The notes: generated by a model from the sequence alone, not told the origin. A stretch of DNA of 64,000 bases from Cribrihabitans_A pelagius (GCF_048820915.1 NZ_JBMERR010000002.1:124001-188000); one strand, 5' to 3'; numbered from the stretch's first letter, positions 54,300-63,502 are shown. Numbers and translations are program-made.

Positions 54300-54686
54300 G
54301 TCCCCCTAATTAAAAAAAGAAATATTAGAAGGATGATGTTTTTGTAGGGTGTACCGAGTCCGGTGGATAAGTGACTCTTCCCCCCGCTTATCCTCACTGT
54401 GAATAAAATTCCAGCGCTTGCAGGCGCTTGCCGGCAAAATCTGCCAGGCGTCATGAAAATAAGGTGTTTGGACGGAGTTTCTGCCGGCAGCAGCCTGGGG
54501 ATAATTCCGGGATGAATTGGGGGTAGTGCAGATATCCACGGATTTGCAGTTATCCTCATCCACGCTGGGCGACTCATCGGGCGGAATCCCGGCGCATGCG
54601 TCAAGCCCTGTGGTCTTTACTTGTGCCCGGAAAACCATACAAAACGTCCTGCAAAGATCAGCTGCTTTCCCACGGGGTTTTCCACA
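54300..54686. other. Putative chromosomal replication origin (oriC)
   Basis: A 409-base gap between hemJ and maf holds an AT-rich tract (54307-54346) and several DnaA-box-like 9-mers. One is perfect: TTATTCACA on the minus strand (54398-54406). Others with one mismatch are TTATCCACC (54362-54370, minus), TTATCCTCA (54388-54396 and 54550-54558), TTATCCCCA (54496-54504, minus) and TTTTCCACA (54678-54686). ATATCCACG (54532-54540) is weaker. Three GANTC sites (54356, 54373, 54571) fit CcrM control. Gene direction flips here and parABS is close. Confidence 0.8.
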
Positions 54687-55285
54687 TGGCTGCCCACATC
54701 GTTCTGGCCTCCGGTTCCGAAATCCGGGCGCATCTGCTGCGCCAGGCGGGGGTGGAATTCACCGTCGATGTGCCGCGCCTGGACGAGGCGGCGGTGAAGG
54801 CGGGGCTGCTGGCCGAGGGCGCGCCGCCGCGCGATGTGGCCGACGCCCTGGCCGAGGCGAAGGCCCGCAAGGTCAGTGCAAAACACCCCGGGCTGCTGGT
54901 GCTCGGCTGCGACCAGGTGCTCGACTTCGAGGGCCAGCTGCTCTCCAAGCCGGAAAGCCCCGCAGAGGCGCTCTCACAGCTCAAGGCGATGCGCGGCAAA
55001 CGGCACATGCTCTTGTCGGCTGCGGTGATCTACCGCGACGCAGAGCCGGTCTGGCGGCACGTTGGCCAGGTGCGGCTGTCGATGCGCCACGCGTCGGACA
55101 GCTATCTGGAGGATTATGTGGCGCGCAACTGGGACAGCATCCGCCACGCGGTGGGCGGCTACAAGCTGGAAGAGGAAGGCGTGCGCCTGTTCACCCAGGT
55201 TGACGGCAGCTATTTTAACGTTTTGGGTTTACCGTTGATCGAGCTTATCAGTTACCTCGGGCTGCAGGGTGTGATTGCGCAATGA
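54686..55285 (+). CDS. maf: Maf-family nucleotide pyrophosphatase
   Basis: Maf proteins hydrolyse non-canonical or canonical nucleoside triphosphates and affect septum formation. The 199 residues have the start MAAHIVLASGSEIRAHLLRQAGV, the family's SxSxxR-type loop, VLGCDQVLDFEG and SYLEDYVARNWDSI. The ATG at 54686 touches a DnaA-box-like sequence. An upstream ATG at 54596 lies in the origin stretch and is rejected. The stop overlaps aroE. Confidence 0.94.
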   Translation: MAAHIVLASGSEIRAHLLRQAGVEFTVDVPRLDEAAVKAGLLAEGAPPRDVADALAEAKARKVSAKHPGLLVLGCDQVLDFEGQLLSKPESPAEALSQLKAMRGKRHMLLSAAVIYRDAEPVWRHVGQVRLSMRHASDSYLEDYVARNWDSIRHAVGGYKLEEEGVRLFTQVDGSYFNVLGLPLIELISYLGLQGVIAQ

Positions 55286-56115
55286 CAGTTGAGATTATCC
55301 CGCTGGCCGGCGTGATCGGCTGCCCGATCGCCCATTCCAAGTCGCCGCAGCTGCACCGCCACTGGCTCACAACGCTGGGCATTGCCGGCCACTATGTGCC
55401 GATGCACGTGGAGCCGGGCGATCTGGAGGCGGTGATCCGGATGATGCCGAAAATGGGCTTTGCCGGCGCCAATGTGACCATTCCGCACAAGGAAGCGGTG
55501 ATGGCGGTGGCCGACAAGGTGACCGACCGCGCGCGCCTCATCGGGGCGGCCAATACGCTGATCTTCCGCGGCGACGGCTCCGTGCTGGCGGATAATACCG
55601 ATGGTTATGGCTTCATCACCAACCTGCACCAGGGTGCGCCGGACTGGGATCCGAAAGCCGGGCCCGCGGTGGTGCTGGGGGCCGGCGGCGCCTGCCGCGC
55701 GGTGGTGGCGTCGCTGTTGGAAGCCGGGGTGCCGGAGATCCTGCTCAGCAACCGCACGCGGGAGCGCGCCGACCAGCTGCACAGCGAGTTCGGTGCCCGC
55801 ATCCGGGTGGTGGAATGGGTGCAGGCCGGCAATGTGATCGAGGAAGGCGCGCTGGTTGTGAACACCACTTCGCTCGGCATGACCGGCAAGCCGCGGCTGC
55901 GGGTGCCGCTGGACGGCCTGCGCCCTGGCGCGGTGGTGACGGACCTGATCTATGCGCCGCTGAAGACGCATCTGCTGGAGGCGGCGGAAGAGGCCGGCTG
56001 CACCGTGGTCGATGGTCTCGGCATGCTGCTGCACCAGGCGGTGCCCGGGTTCGAGCGCTGGTTCGGCCAGCGCCCGGTGGTCGATGCTGCCACCCGCGCG
56101 GCCATCCTGGCATGA
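55282..56115 (+). CDS. aroE: Shikimate dehydrogenase
   Basis: AroE reduces 3-dehydroshikimate to shikimate with NADPH in aromatic amino acid synthesis. The 277 residues have GVIGCPIAHSKSPQLH, GANVTIPHKE (catalytic Lys) and the nucleotide-binding VVLGAGGACRAVVASL, with DGLGMLLHQA near the end. The ATG overlaps maf and the stop overlaps coaE, both by ATGA. Confidence 0.97.
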   Translation: MTVEIIPLAGVIGCPIAHSKSPQLHRHWLTTLGIAGHYVPMHVEPGDLEAVIRMMPKMGFAGANVTIPHKEAVMAVADKVTDRARLIGAANTLIFRGDGSVLADNTDGYGFITNLHQGAPDWDPKAGPAVVLGAGGACRAVVASLLEAGVPEILLSNRTRERADQLHSEFGARIRVVEWVQAGNVIEEGALVVNTTSLGMTGKPRLRVPLDGLRPGAVVTDLIYAPLKTHLLEAAEEAGCTVVDGLGMLLHQAVPGFERWFGQRPVVDAATRAAILA

Positions 56116-56702
56116 GCTTCAGCCTTGGCCTCACCGGTTCCATCGGCATGGGCAAAAGCACAACCGCCCGCCTGTTTGCCGAACGGGGCTGCGCGGTCTG
56201 GGATGCGGACGTCGCGGTGCACCGGCTCTACGGGCCCGGAGGCGCTGCCGTGGCCCCCATGGCCGCCGCCTTCCCCGAGGCGGTGACCGAAGGCACGGTC
56301 GACCGCGGGGCGCTGAAACGCATCATTGCGGAAGACCCGGGGGCGCTCAAGCGGATCGAGGCCATCGTGCACCCGCTGGTCGCTGCCGACCGGGCCGCCT
56401 TCCGGGCGGCGGGCAGCGGTATCCTCGTATTCGACATTCCCCTGCTGTTCGAGACCGGCGGCGAGGCGGAGATGGACGCGGTCGCCTGCGTCACCGTGGA
56501 CCGCGCCACGCAGGAGCAGCGGGTTCTTGCGCGCGGCACGATGACGGTTGAGCAATTCCGCCAGATCCTGCAGAAACAGATGCCGATCGAGGAGAAGCTG
56601 GCGCGCGCCGACTACGTGATCGAAACCGCAACGCCAGAGCAGGCGGCGGCAGCCGTCGACCGCATCCTCGCCGATATCAGGAGCAGGACCGCCAATGCGT
56701 GA
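56112..56702 (+). CDS. coaE: Dephospho-CoA kinase
   Basis: CoaE phosphorylates dephospho-CoA, the last step of coenzyme A synthesis. The 196 residues start MSFSLGLTGSIGMGKST (P-loop) and contain VWDADVAVHRLY, VFDIPLLFETGG and DRATQEQRVLARG. The ATG overlaps the aroE stop; the same frame is open further upstream inside aroE but is not coding there. The gene overlaps the dnaQ start by 8 bases. Confidence 0.97.
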   Translation: MSFSLGLTGSIGMGKSTTARLFAERGCAVWDADVAVHRLYGPGGAAVAPMAAAFPEAVTEGTVDRGALKRIIAEDPGALKRIEAIVHPLVAADRAAFRAAGSGILVFDIPLLFETGGEAEMDAVACVTVDRATQEQRVLARGTMTVEQFRQILQKQMPIEEKLARADYVIETATPEQAAAAVDRILADIRSRTANA

Positions 56703-57426
56703 AATCGTACTCGACACCGAAACCACCGGCTTTGATCCCGAATCCGGCGACCGGATCGTCGAGATCGGCGCGGTGGAGCTGCTCAACCACATGCCCACGG
56801 GAGAGACGTTCCACGTCTACATCAACCCCGAACGCTCGATGCCGGCGGAGGCCTTTGGCGTGCATGGCATCGGCCCCGACCTCCTGGAGCCGCCGCAGCA
56901 GCCCGCGCCGGGCGCGGTCACCCTGCGCGACAAACCGGTTTTTGCCAGGGTGGGGCAGCAGTTCCTGGATTTCGTGCGCGATTCCCGCATGGTGATCCAC
57001 AACGCCAGCTTCGACATGAAGTTTCTCAATGCCGAGTTGCGCTGGATGGGGCTGCCGCAATTGCCGATGGAGCAGGCGCTCGACACCCTGGCGATGGCGC
57101 GCAAGCGTTTTCCCGGCTCGCCGGCGACGCTGGATGCGCTGTGCCGCCGCTTCGGTATCGACAATGCCAACCGGACGCTGCACGGCGCGCTGCTCGACTC
57201 CGAGATCCTGGCCGACGTCTACCTGGAGCTGATCGGCGGCCGCCAGCCGGATTTCGGGCTGAGCAGCGGCGGCTCCGGCGGCACTTCCCAGGCTCAGGAC
57301 GCCTGGCGCCCTGCCCCGCGCTCCGCGCCGCTGCCATCGCGGCTCACGGCTGCGGAACAGGAAGCGCATGAGGCCTTTGTGGCCAAGCTGGGTGAAGACG
57401 CGCTCTGGAACAGCCCGGGCGGCTGA
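56695..57426 (+). CDS. dnaQ: DNA polymerase III epsilon subunit (proofreading exonuclease)
   Basis: The epsilon subunit is the 3'-5' proofreading exonuclease of the replicase. The 243 residues carry the DEDDh residues: Asp7 and Glu9 in VLDTETTG, HNASFDMKF, and LHGALLDSEILADVY. The C-terminal linker is Gly/Ser-rich before a polymerase-binding tail. The gene ends with a strong bidirectional terminator shared with secB. Confidence 0.96.
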   Translation: MREIVLDTETTGFDPESGDRIVEIGAVELLNHMPTGETFHVYINPERSMPAEAFGVHGIGPDLLEPPQQPAPGAVTLRDKPVFARVGQQFLDFVRDSRMVIHNASFDMKFLNAELRWMGLPQLPMEQALDTLAMARKRFPGSPATLDALCRRFGIDNANRTLHGALLDSEILADVYLELIGGRQPDFGLSSGGSGGTSQAQDAWRPAPRSAPLPSRLTAAEQEAHEAFVAKLGEDALWNSPGG

Positions 57427-57456
57427 ACCGGCGCCGGCACGGCAGTCATCAAAAAG

Positions 57457-57484
57457 AACGCCGCTGAGGGATCTCAGCGGCGTT
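57457..57484. terminator. Bidirectional intrinsic terminator between dnaQ and secB
   Basis: AACGCCGCTGAG and CTCAGCGGCGTT form a perfect 12-base stem around GGAT. A run of As precedes it and Ts follow, so it can stop transcripts from both convergent genes. Confidence 0.92.
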
Positions 57485-57508
57485 TTGCGTTCCGGCTTGC
57501 GGGCAGTC

Positions 57509-58009
57509 TTACTGCTCCGGCGCCTCGGGTGCTGGGGCCGCGGCCGCGGCCTGGCGGCGGGTCAGCTCGTTGCGGTAGAGCGCCACGAAGTCGATGTTGT
57601 CGAGGTTCAGCGGCGGGAAGCCGCCGTCGCGGGTCACGTCCGACACGATGCGGCGCAGGAACGGGAAGGTCATCCGCGGGCATTCGATCAGCAGATAGGG
57701 ATGCAGCTGGTCTTCGGGCACGCCGGTGATGCTGAACACGCCGACATATTCCAGCTCGAACACGAACAGGATGTTGCCGCCGTCCTTGTTCTTGGACTCG
57801 ATGGTCAGCTTGGTGATGACCTCATATTGGTCTTCCGCCGAGCGCTTCTTGGCGTCGAGGTTGACCTGCACGCTGACGTCCGGCTGCACTTCGCCGCCGG
57901 CACCTTTCTGCGACATCACGTTCTCGAAGGACATGTCGCGGATGAACTGGGCCAGAATGTTCATCTGCACTTGCGGCTGCTGCTGCTTGTCTTCGCCGTT
58001 CTCGGCCAT
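57509..58009 (-). CDS. secB: Protein-export chaperone SecB
   Basis: SecB keeps preproteins unfolded and hands them to SecA. The 166 residues have the typical start region NILAQFIRDMSFENV, VSVQVNLDAKKRS, and FVFELEYVGVF, followed by the conserved PYLLIECPRMTFPFLRRIVSDVTRDGGFPPL stretch (split over 105-135). An Ala/Pro-rich tail ends the protein. Gene order next to dnaQ is conserved in alphaproteobacteria. Confidence 0.97.
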   Translation of the reverse strand: MAENGEDKQQQPQVQMNILAQFIRDMSFENVMSQKGAGGEVQPDVSVQVNLDAKKRSAEDQYEVITKLTIESKNKDGGNILFVFELEYVGVFSITGVPEDQLHPYLLIECPRMTFPFLRRIVSDVTRDGGFPPLNLDNIDFVALYRNELTRRQAAAAAPAPEAPEQ

Positions 58010-58064
58010 CGTGGTACTCCTGAAGAATTGCTTTGCAAGTGCTTAGCAGCTTGCCGGCATCAGC

Positions 58065-58565
58065 TCAACGGGGCCCGTCGACCCAGCCCGAAGGCCCCTC
58101 GCCGCGGCGGTTCGGTGTGACGTCCTCGTAGTCGCCGTTGATGATATCACCCGGCCCGCCGGGATGGCGCGGCGGCTGCTGCTGGCGGCCCGGCTGCGGT
58201 CCCATGCGGAACTGCGCGACGCTGACGCGCCCGCGCAGGTAGGAGAAGACGGCGCGGCGCACCGGCGGCGTCAGCAGGGCAAAGCCGACCGCATCGGTGA
58301 AAAACCCCGGCGTCAGCAGAAGTGCGCCCGCAAACAGGATCATCGCGCCATTGGCCAGCGGCTCGGCCGGATCGGACAGCCGCTCGAAGGAGGATTTCAG
58401 CTGCCCGATCGCCATGCGCCCTTGGGTCTTCACCAGCCAGGTGCCCAGCACCGCCGTCAGCACCACGATGGCAAGCGTCGGCCACAGGCCGATTACACCG
58501 CCGACTTGGATGAACAGGGCAATTTCAAGAATCGGGACCAGCAGAAAGGCCAGGAAGAGATACAT
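58065..58565 (-). CDS. FxsA family membrane protein
   Basis: The 166 residues have the FxsA layout: MYLFLAFLLVPILEIALFIQ, then WPTLAIVVLTAVLGTWLV and PGFFTDAVGFALLTPPVR, with helices at about 1-21, 25-45 and 72-100. The C-terminal third is Gly/Pro/Gln-rich and probably cytoplasmic. FxsA relieves phage T7 exclusion in E. coli when overproduced; the usual role is unknown. It is divergent from the Tim44-like gene. Confidence 0.92.
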   Translation of the reverse strand: MYLFLAFLLVPILEIALFIQVGGVIGLWPTLAIVVLTAVLGTWLVKTQGRMAIGQLKSSFERLSDPAEPLANGAMILFAGALLLTPGFFTDAVGFALLTPPVRRAVFSYLRGRVSVAQFRMGPQPGRQQQPPRHPGGPGDIINGDYEDVTPNRRGEGPSGWVDGPR

Positions 58566-58681
58566 CGCGGGGTTTCCTCAGAACATGAGCCGGAGCGGTA
58601 GACTTGGCTCCGCCCGTCACCTACATAAGGCGTGAAGGCTTTGGTTTCAAACAAGGCACCAATACCTAGCATGAGGTACGC

Positions 58682-59338
58682 ATGGAGTCGCCCGTGATAC
58701 AGCTTTTGGTTCTGGCCGGTATCGCCGTGTTCCTGATCCTGCGCTTGAAAAGCGTTCTGGGAACACGCGAGGGGTTCGAGAAGCCGCCGTTGCCGAAAGC
58801 GGAAACCCGGAGCCGCCGCCCGGATCTGGAAGTGATCGAGGGCGGGCCGGACCGTGACATCACCGATTACGTGCCCGAAGGCAGCCCGCAGGCGCAGGCG
58901 CTGACCGCGATGAAGCGCGCCGATGCCTCTTTCCAGGTGCAGGAATTCGTCCAGGGCGCCCGCGCCGCTTACGAGATGATCCTGATGGGCTTCGAGCACG
59001 GCGACCTGGACAACATCCAGCCGCTGCTGGCTGAGGACGTCTTTGAAAGCTTCGTCGATGCCGTCGCGCAGCGCGAGGATCAGGGCTACAAGATCGAGGC
59101 CGAGTTCATCGGCGTGCGCGAAACCACACTCGCGGATGCACATTTCGACGAAGACAGCCAGCGCGCCGAAATCACCATGCGCTTCGTGGGTGAGCTGACC
59201 TCGGTTGTGCGCGACCGCGGCGGCGATATCGTCGAGGGCGACCCCAAGGCGGTGAAGCGCCAGAAGGACACCTGGGTCTTTGCCCGCATCATGGGCAGCG
59301 ACGACCCGAACTGGCAGCTGGTCGCAACGGACGCATGA
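58682..59338 (+). CDS. Tim44-like domain membrane protein
   Basis: The 218 residues have one N-terminal membrane helix (about 4-20) and a Tim44-like C-terminal domain (about 75-216; DASFQVQEFVQGARAAYEMI). In mitochondria Tim44 links the translocon to Hsp70. Alphaproteobacterial forms (TimA in Caulobacter) are inner-membrane proteins of unclear function. Its stop overlaps mltA (ATGA). Confidence 0.9.
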   Translation: MESPVIQLLVLAGIAVFLILRLKSVLGTREGFEKPPLPKAETRSRRPDLEVIEGGPDRDITDYVPEGSPQAQALTAMKRADASFQVQEFVQGARAAYEMILMGFEHGDLDNIQPLLAEDVFESFVDAVAQREDQGYKIEAEFIGVRETTLADAHFDEDSQRAEITMRFVGELTSVVRDRGGDIVEGDPKAVKRQKDTWVFARIMGSDDPNWQLVATDA

Positions 59339-60387
59339 TTGCCGCGCTCCGGAGGGCACTGGCGGCGGCCGCGCTTGCAGGCACTGCCGTGACCGCTTCC
59401 GGAGTTCGGGCTGAAACCGTGCTGACGCTGCTCGACTACGCGCAACTGGATGGCTGGCAGAAGGACACCCACGCCGAGGCGCTGGCGGTCTTCCTGGAGA
59501 CCTGCCGGGACCTGAAGGATCCGGACTGGACCGCGCTCTGCCGCGCCGCCGCGGAGCAGCCGCCGGAGGGCGCCCGCGCCTTTTTCGAGCTGTTCTTCCG
59601 CCCGGTGATGATCGAAGACGGCAGCCCGGCCCTGTTCACCGGTTATTTCGAACCCGAGCTGCAAGGCTCCCGCGTGCCGACCGAGCGCTACCGCTACCCG
59701 GTTTACCGGATGCCGCCCGAGGCGCGGCAGGCGGAGATGTGGCTGCCGCGGCAGGAGATCCTTACCTCGGATGTGATGCAGGCGCGCGGGCTGGAGATTG
59801 CCTGGGTTGACGACCCGGTGGAGCTGTTCTTCCTGCAGATCCAGGGCTCGGGCCGGATCCGCCTGCCGGATGGCGCTACCTTGCGGGTCGGCTATGGCGG
59901 TGCCAACGGCCACCCCTACCGCTCAATTGGCCAGGAACTGGTCCGGCGCGGCATCTACCAGGCGCACCAGGTCAGCGCCCAGGTGATCAAGGCCTGGGTG
60001 CGGCGCAACCCCGCTGCCGGGCGCGAGCTGCTGTTTCACAACCCGTCTTACGTGTTCTTCCGCGAGCTGCGGCGCCTGGCGGCCTCCCGCGGGCCCCTGG
60101 GGGCGATGAACCGCTCTGTGACCCCGATGCGCTCGATTGCCGCCGACCCCGCCTACACGCCGCTGGGCGCGCCTGTGTGGGTCGAAAAGGACGGCGTGCT
60201 GCCGATGCGGCGGCTGATGGTCGCGCAGGACACCGGATCGGCCATCAAGGGCGCGCAGCGGGCCGACATCTTCGTCGGCAGCGGCGATGCTGCAGGGGAA
60301 ACCGCAGGGCAGATGAAAGACCCCGGAAGGATGGTGGTGCTGCTGCCGATCCAGCGGGCCTATGCGATGCTGCCGGAAGACCTCTGA
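59335..60387 (+). CDS. mltA: MltA-type membrane-bound lytic murein transglycosylase
   Basis: MltA cleaves peptidoglycan between MurNAc and GlcNAc to leave anhydromuropeptides. The 350 residues start with a signal peptide (about 1-26, ending VRA). The MltA barrel has FTGYFEPELQGS, FFLQIQGSGRI, VGYGGANGHPYRSIG and the 3D-type C-terminal region with the catalytic Asp in AQDTGSAIKGAQRADIF. No lipobox is seen, unlike E. coli MltA, so it may be soluble in the periplasm. Confidence 0.94.
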   Translation: MIAALRRALAAAALAGTAVTASGVRAETVLTLLDYAQLDGWQKDTHAEALAVFLETCRDLKDPDWTALCRAAAEQPPEGARAFFELFFRPVMIEDGSPALFTGYFEPELQGSRVPTERYRYPVYRMPPEARQAEMWLPRQEILTSDVMQARGLEIAWVDDPVELFFLQIQGSGRIRLPDGATLRVGYGGANGHPYRSIGQELVRRGIYQAHQVSAQVIKAWVRRNPAAGRELLFHNPSYVFFRELRRLAASRGPLGAMNRSVTPMRSIAADPAYTPLGAPVWVEKDGVLPMRRLMVAQDTGSAIKGAQRADIFVGSGDAAGETAGQMKDPGRMVVLLPIQRAYAMLPEDL

Positions 60388-60974
60388 TGACCCGGCGCAA
60401 ACTGACAGAAGAGGAAATCGGCCTCTGGCACAAGGTCGTGGCGCATACCGAGCGGTTGCACCCGGGCGCCCATTCCACGCCGCCTGCCGCGCCCAAACCG
60501 AAACCGAAGCCGGTGAAACACCCCGAACCGCGGCTGGCGCCGTTTGAGGCCGGCAGCCGCGCCAAGCCTGCGCCGGGGGGCCATGACCTGAAGCCGTCGC
60601 TCGCGCGCAGCCTGAGCGGCGCTCCGCTCAACATGGATGAAAAGGCCTTCCGCCGGATGAAGCGCGGCAAGCTCCGGCCCGAGGCCAAGCTGGACCTGCA
60701 CGGCATGCGCATCGACAGCGCCCATCCGGCGCTGATCCGCTTCATCCTGTCGGCGCAGGCTTCGGGGAAGCGTCTTGTGCTGGTGGTGACCGGCAAGGGC
60801 AAGGACCGCGACGAGCCCGGCCCGATGCCGGTGCCGCGCGGTGTGCTGCGCCACCAGGTGCCGCAATGGCTGGCGCTGCCGCCGCTTGCGCAGGCGGTGC
60901 TGCAGGTGGCGCCCGCGCATGTCAGCCACGGCGGCGACGGCGCCTACTACGTCTATTTGCGGCGGCCGCGCTGA
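60387..60974 (+). CDS. Smr-domain protein
   Basis: The 195 residues have a Lys/Pro-rich N-terminal linker (about 30-60; PKPKPKPVKHPEPR) and a C-terminal Smr domain with LDLHGMRIDSAH and VVTGKGKDRDE, then HVSHGGDGAYYVYLRR. Smr domains bind or cut nucleic acid and are found near MutS; here the gene is in the Tim44-like/mltA operon. TGATG overlap with mltA. Its precise role is unknown. Confidence 0.92.
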   Translation: MTRRKLTEEEIGLWHKVVAHTERLHPGAHSTPPAAPKPKPKPVKHPEPRLAPFEAGSRAKPAPGGHDLKPSLARSLSGAPLNMDEKAFRRMKRGKLRPEAKLDLHGMRIDSAHPALIRFILSAQASGKRLVLVVTGKGKDRDEPGPMPVPRGVLRHQVPQWLALPPLAQAVLQVAPAHVSHGGDGAYYVYLRRPR

Positions 60975-60981
60975 GACCGGC

Positions 60982-62079
60982 TCAACGCGCCACGGAGAGA
61001 GACACCTGAACGGCCTTGCTCTGCCGCTCGATCCGCACCGGCAGAAGCTGTTCGATACCGGCCTCCCGGCCGAACGCCTGAGCCGTGGCCCTGGCCGCGT
61101 TCAGCAAGGCAATCAGCGCGGGCGACGTTGCGGCCACGAAATGCCCGGACTCCGCGGTGTCCGCATAGGCGGTGGTGTCGATGACCTCGACCGGCAGATG
61201 AGCGATGCTTTCGAGTGACCCGAGATTGCCGAGCCGGGCGCCGCTGCGCCGCCCGCGCAGCCGCTGGGAGAGGGTCAAGACCCTGTCCCTGCGCGACACA
61301 AACACCAGGAAGGGCTGCGGCACCTCGCGGAACTGGGCGATCTGCGACTTGAAAACGTCAATATCGAGGTCGGGCGACATCAGGATGACCCCGCCCAGGT
61401 TATCCGAGGCCCAGCCCGGCGTCTTGATCTCGATCTGCCGCAGCGCTTCCATCGTCAGCTGTGCCCCCAGCGAGTGCGCCACCAGCACGGTCCGGTCGAT
61501 GCCGGCCGCCCGGATTTGCCGCAGGAACTGCTCCAGCCCGTCGCGGGCAAACAGCACGCTGTCGGCGTCATAGGCATAGCCGAGCGGGCTGCCCTGGCTG
61601 GGCCAGGAGTAGATCGCCGTCGCCCCCGGCAGGCCGATATCCTGCGCCAGCTGCGCGGCGCGGAAGGCGGTCTCGGACTGGGTCGCGTTGAACCCATGCA
61701 CGAAGACCGTCACGTCACGGCCGTTTCCGTTGCTGCGCGCGGCTGTGCGCAGGCGGCGGTTGAAACCCAGGGCGTCGGGAAAGCGGCGGCGCTCCGCAAT
61801 GGCGAACTGGGTGCGCGGATCAGGCGAACCGCTGGCCGGTATCAGCGTGCCGGGGCTGCGCACCGGGGGGATGGACACCGTTAGCTCCAGGAGGCTGAGC
61901 TTGCGCGACCGGCCGGGGCCGAAGGTGCGGTCCGGCTGTTCCGCGCGGGTGGTGGCGGCAAAGACGGTCCGGGGCGTGCCGATGTCCAGCGCCTCCGGGA
62001 CGGTGGGCGAGACCGGCCGGCCAGTGCAGCCGGCCAGCAGCATCAGACCCACAGATAACACCGCGCGCAGCCGCTGCAT
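60982..62079 (-). CDS. DUF900 alpha/beta-hydrolase lipoprotein
   Basis: The 365 residues begin with a lipoprotein leader ending LLAGC (lipobox, Cys18). The hydrolase core has FVHGFNATQSE, the nucleophile elbow VAHSLGAQL with Ser, and a late Asp/His region. DUF900 proteins are esterase-like with no established substrate. The ATG at 62079 follows AGGGCAGG. It is convergent with the Smr gene. Confidence 0.9.
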   Translation of the reverse strand: MQRLRAVLSVGLMLLAGCTGRPVSPTVPEALDIGTPRTVFAATTRAEQPDRTFGPGRSRKLSLLELTVSIPPVRSPGTLIPASGSPDPRTQFAIAERRRFPDALGFNRRLRTAARSNGNGRDVTVFVHGFNATQSETAFRAAQLAQDIGLPGATAIYSWPSQGSPLGYAYDADSVLFARDGLEQFLRQIRAAGIDRTVLVAHSLGAQLTMEALRQIEIKTPGWASDNLGGVILMSPDLDIDVFKSQIAQFREVPQPFLVFVSRRDRVLTLSQRLRGRRSGARLGNLGSLESIAHLPVEVIDTTAYADTAESGHFVAATSPALIALLNAARATAQAFGREAGIEQLLPVRIERQSKAVQVSLSVAR

Positions 62080-62178
62080 CCTGCCCTGCCCTCCACGAAG
62101 TGGCGGCAGGCTATTACACCTGCCGCCAAAGTCCAGCATCCTGCGCGCCGCCCCGGGGAACCGGCCCTTCGGGGCCTG

Positions 62179-63489
62179 TCAGAGCACGTAGCGGCTCACG
62201 TCGGTGGAGCGGCTGAGCTCGCCCAGGTTCTTCGACACAAAGGCCGCATCGACGGTGATACTCTCCCCCGGTCGGTCAGGGGCGGTGAAGGACAACTCCT
62301 CGAACACGCGCTCCATCACGGTATAGAGCCGCCGTGCGCCGATATTCTCGACCGACTGGTTCACCTCGGCGGCGATCTTGGCAAGCGCGGCGATGCCCTC
62401 TTCGGTAAAACTCACCTCGACCTCCTCGGTGCCCATCAACGCGGTGTACTGGCGGGTCAGCGCGTTGTCGGTCTCGGTCAGGATACGCACGAAATCCTCT
62501 TCGCTCAGCGCGCGCAGGTTGACCCGGATCGGCAGTCGGCCCTGCAATTCCGGCAGCAGGTCCGAAGGCTTGGCGATATGGAAGGCGCCGGAGGCGATGA
62601 ACAGGATGTGGTCGGTCTTCACCGGCCCGTGCTTGGTGCTGACGGTGGTGCCCTCGATCAAGGGCAGGAGGTCGCGCTGCACGCCCTCACGGCTGACATC
62701 GCCGCCGCGGGCTTCCTGGCGGGCGCAGACCTTGTCGATCTCGTCCAGGAAGACGATGCCGTTCTGCTCCACCGATTCCAGCGCGGCCTTGGTGACGGTT
62801 TCGTCGTCCAAGAGCTTGTCGGCTTCCTCGCCGATCAGCACCTCATAGCTTTCGGCGACGGTCAGACGCTTGCGGGTGGTGCGCCCGCCCATTGCCTTGC
62901 CGAACAGATCGCCGAGGTTCATCATGCCCATGTTGGCGCCGGGCTGGCCGGGAATGTCGAACATGCCGCCCATCGGGTTCGAACTGTCAGCCACATCCAG
63001 CTCGATCATGGTGTCGTCCAGCTCGCCCGACTTCAGCTTCTTGCGGAACATCTCGCGGGTGGCTTCACGGGCGTCCGTGCCGGCGATGGCCTCCAGCACC
63101 CGCTCCTCAGCCGCCTTGTGGGCCTTGGCCTTCACTTCCTCGCGCATGTATTCGCGGGTCTGCAGGATCGCGGTATCGGCGAGATCACGGATGATCTGCT
63201 CCACGTCGCGGCCGACATAGCCGACCTCGGTGAACTTGGTGGCTTCCACCTTGATGAAGGGCGCGCGGGCCAGCTTGGCCAGACGGCGCGAGATCTCGGT
63301 CTTGCCGACGCCGGTGGGGCCGATCATCAGGATGTTCTTGGGGTAGACCTCGTCACGCAGGTCATCGGGCAGCTGCTTGCGCCGCCAGCGGCTGCGCAGG
63401 GCAACGGCAACGGCGCGTTTGGCCTCTTTCTGGCCGATGATGAAGCGGTCCAGCTCGGACACGATTTCACGGGGGGTCAGGTCGGTCAT
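62179..63489 (-). CDS. hslU: ATP-dependent protease ATPase subunit HslU
   Basis: HslU unfolds substrates for the HslV protease. The 436 residues have Walker A GPTGVGKTEISRRLA, the pore loop GYVGRD, Walker B VFLDEIDK and the C-terminal RYVL. The I domain (about 110-230) is present. The ATG at 63489 (MTDLTPREIV) is the normal family start. hslV is expected upstream on the minus strand, but instead the adjacent gene is a membrane protein, so hslV may lie beyond it. Confidence 0.97.
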   Translation of the reverse strand: MTDLTPREIVSELDRFIIGQKEAKRAVAVALRSRWRRKQLPDDLRDEVYPKNILMIGPTGVGKTEISRRLAKLARAPFIKVEATKFTEVGYVGRDVEQIIRDLADTAILQTREYMREEVKAKAHKAAEERVLEAIAGTDAREATREMFRKKLKSGELDDTMIELDVADSSNPMGGMFDIPGQPGANMGMMNLGDLFGKAMGGRTTRKRLTVAESYEVLIGEEADKLLDDETVTKAALESVEQNGIVFLDEIDKVCARQEARGGDVSREGVQRDLLPLIEGTTVSTKHGPVKTDHILFIASGAFHIAKPSDLLPELQGRLPIRVNLRALSEEDFVRILTETDNALTRQYTALMGTEEVEVSFTEEGIAALAKIAAEVNQSVENIGARRLYTVMERVFEELSFTAPDRPGESITVDAAFVSKNLGELSRSTDVSRYVL

Positions 63490-63502
63490 GGGTCTATCCG
63501 TT

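Noticed and set aside
54398..54406. Treating every TTATCC-like word in the window as an origin signal
   Set aside because: Single DnaA-box-like words occur by chance. Only the clustered set with an AT-rich tract at 54.3-54.7 kb was accepted.
54596..54685. 30-residue N-terminal extension of maf
   Set aside because: It lies within the origin-like stretch with no ribosome site. MAAHIVLASGSE at 54686 is the normal family start.
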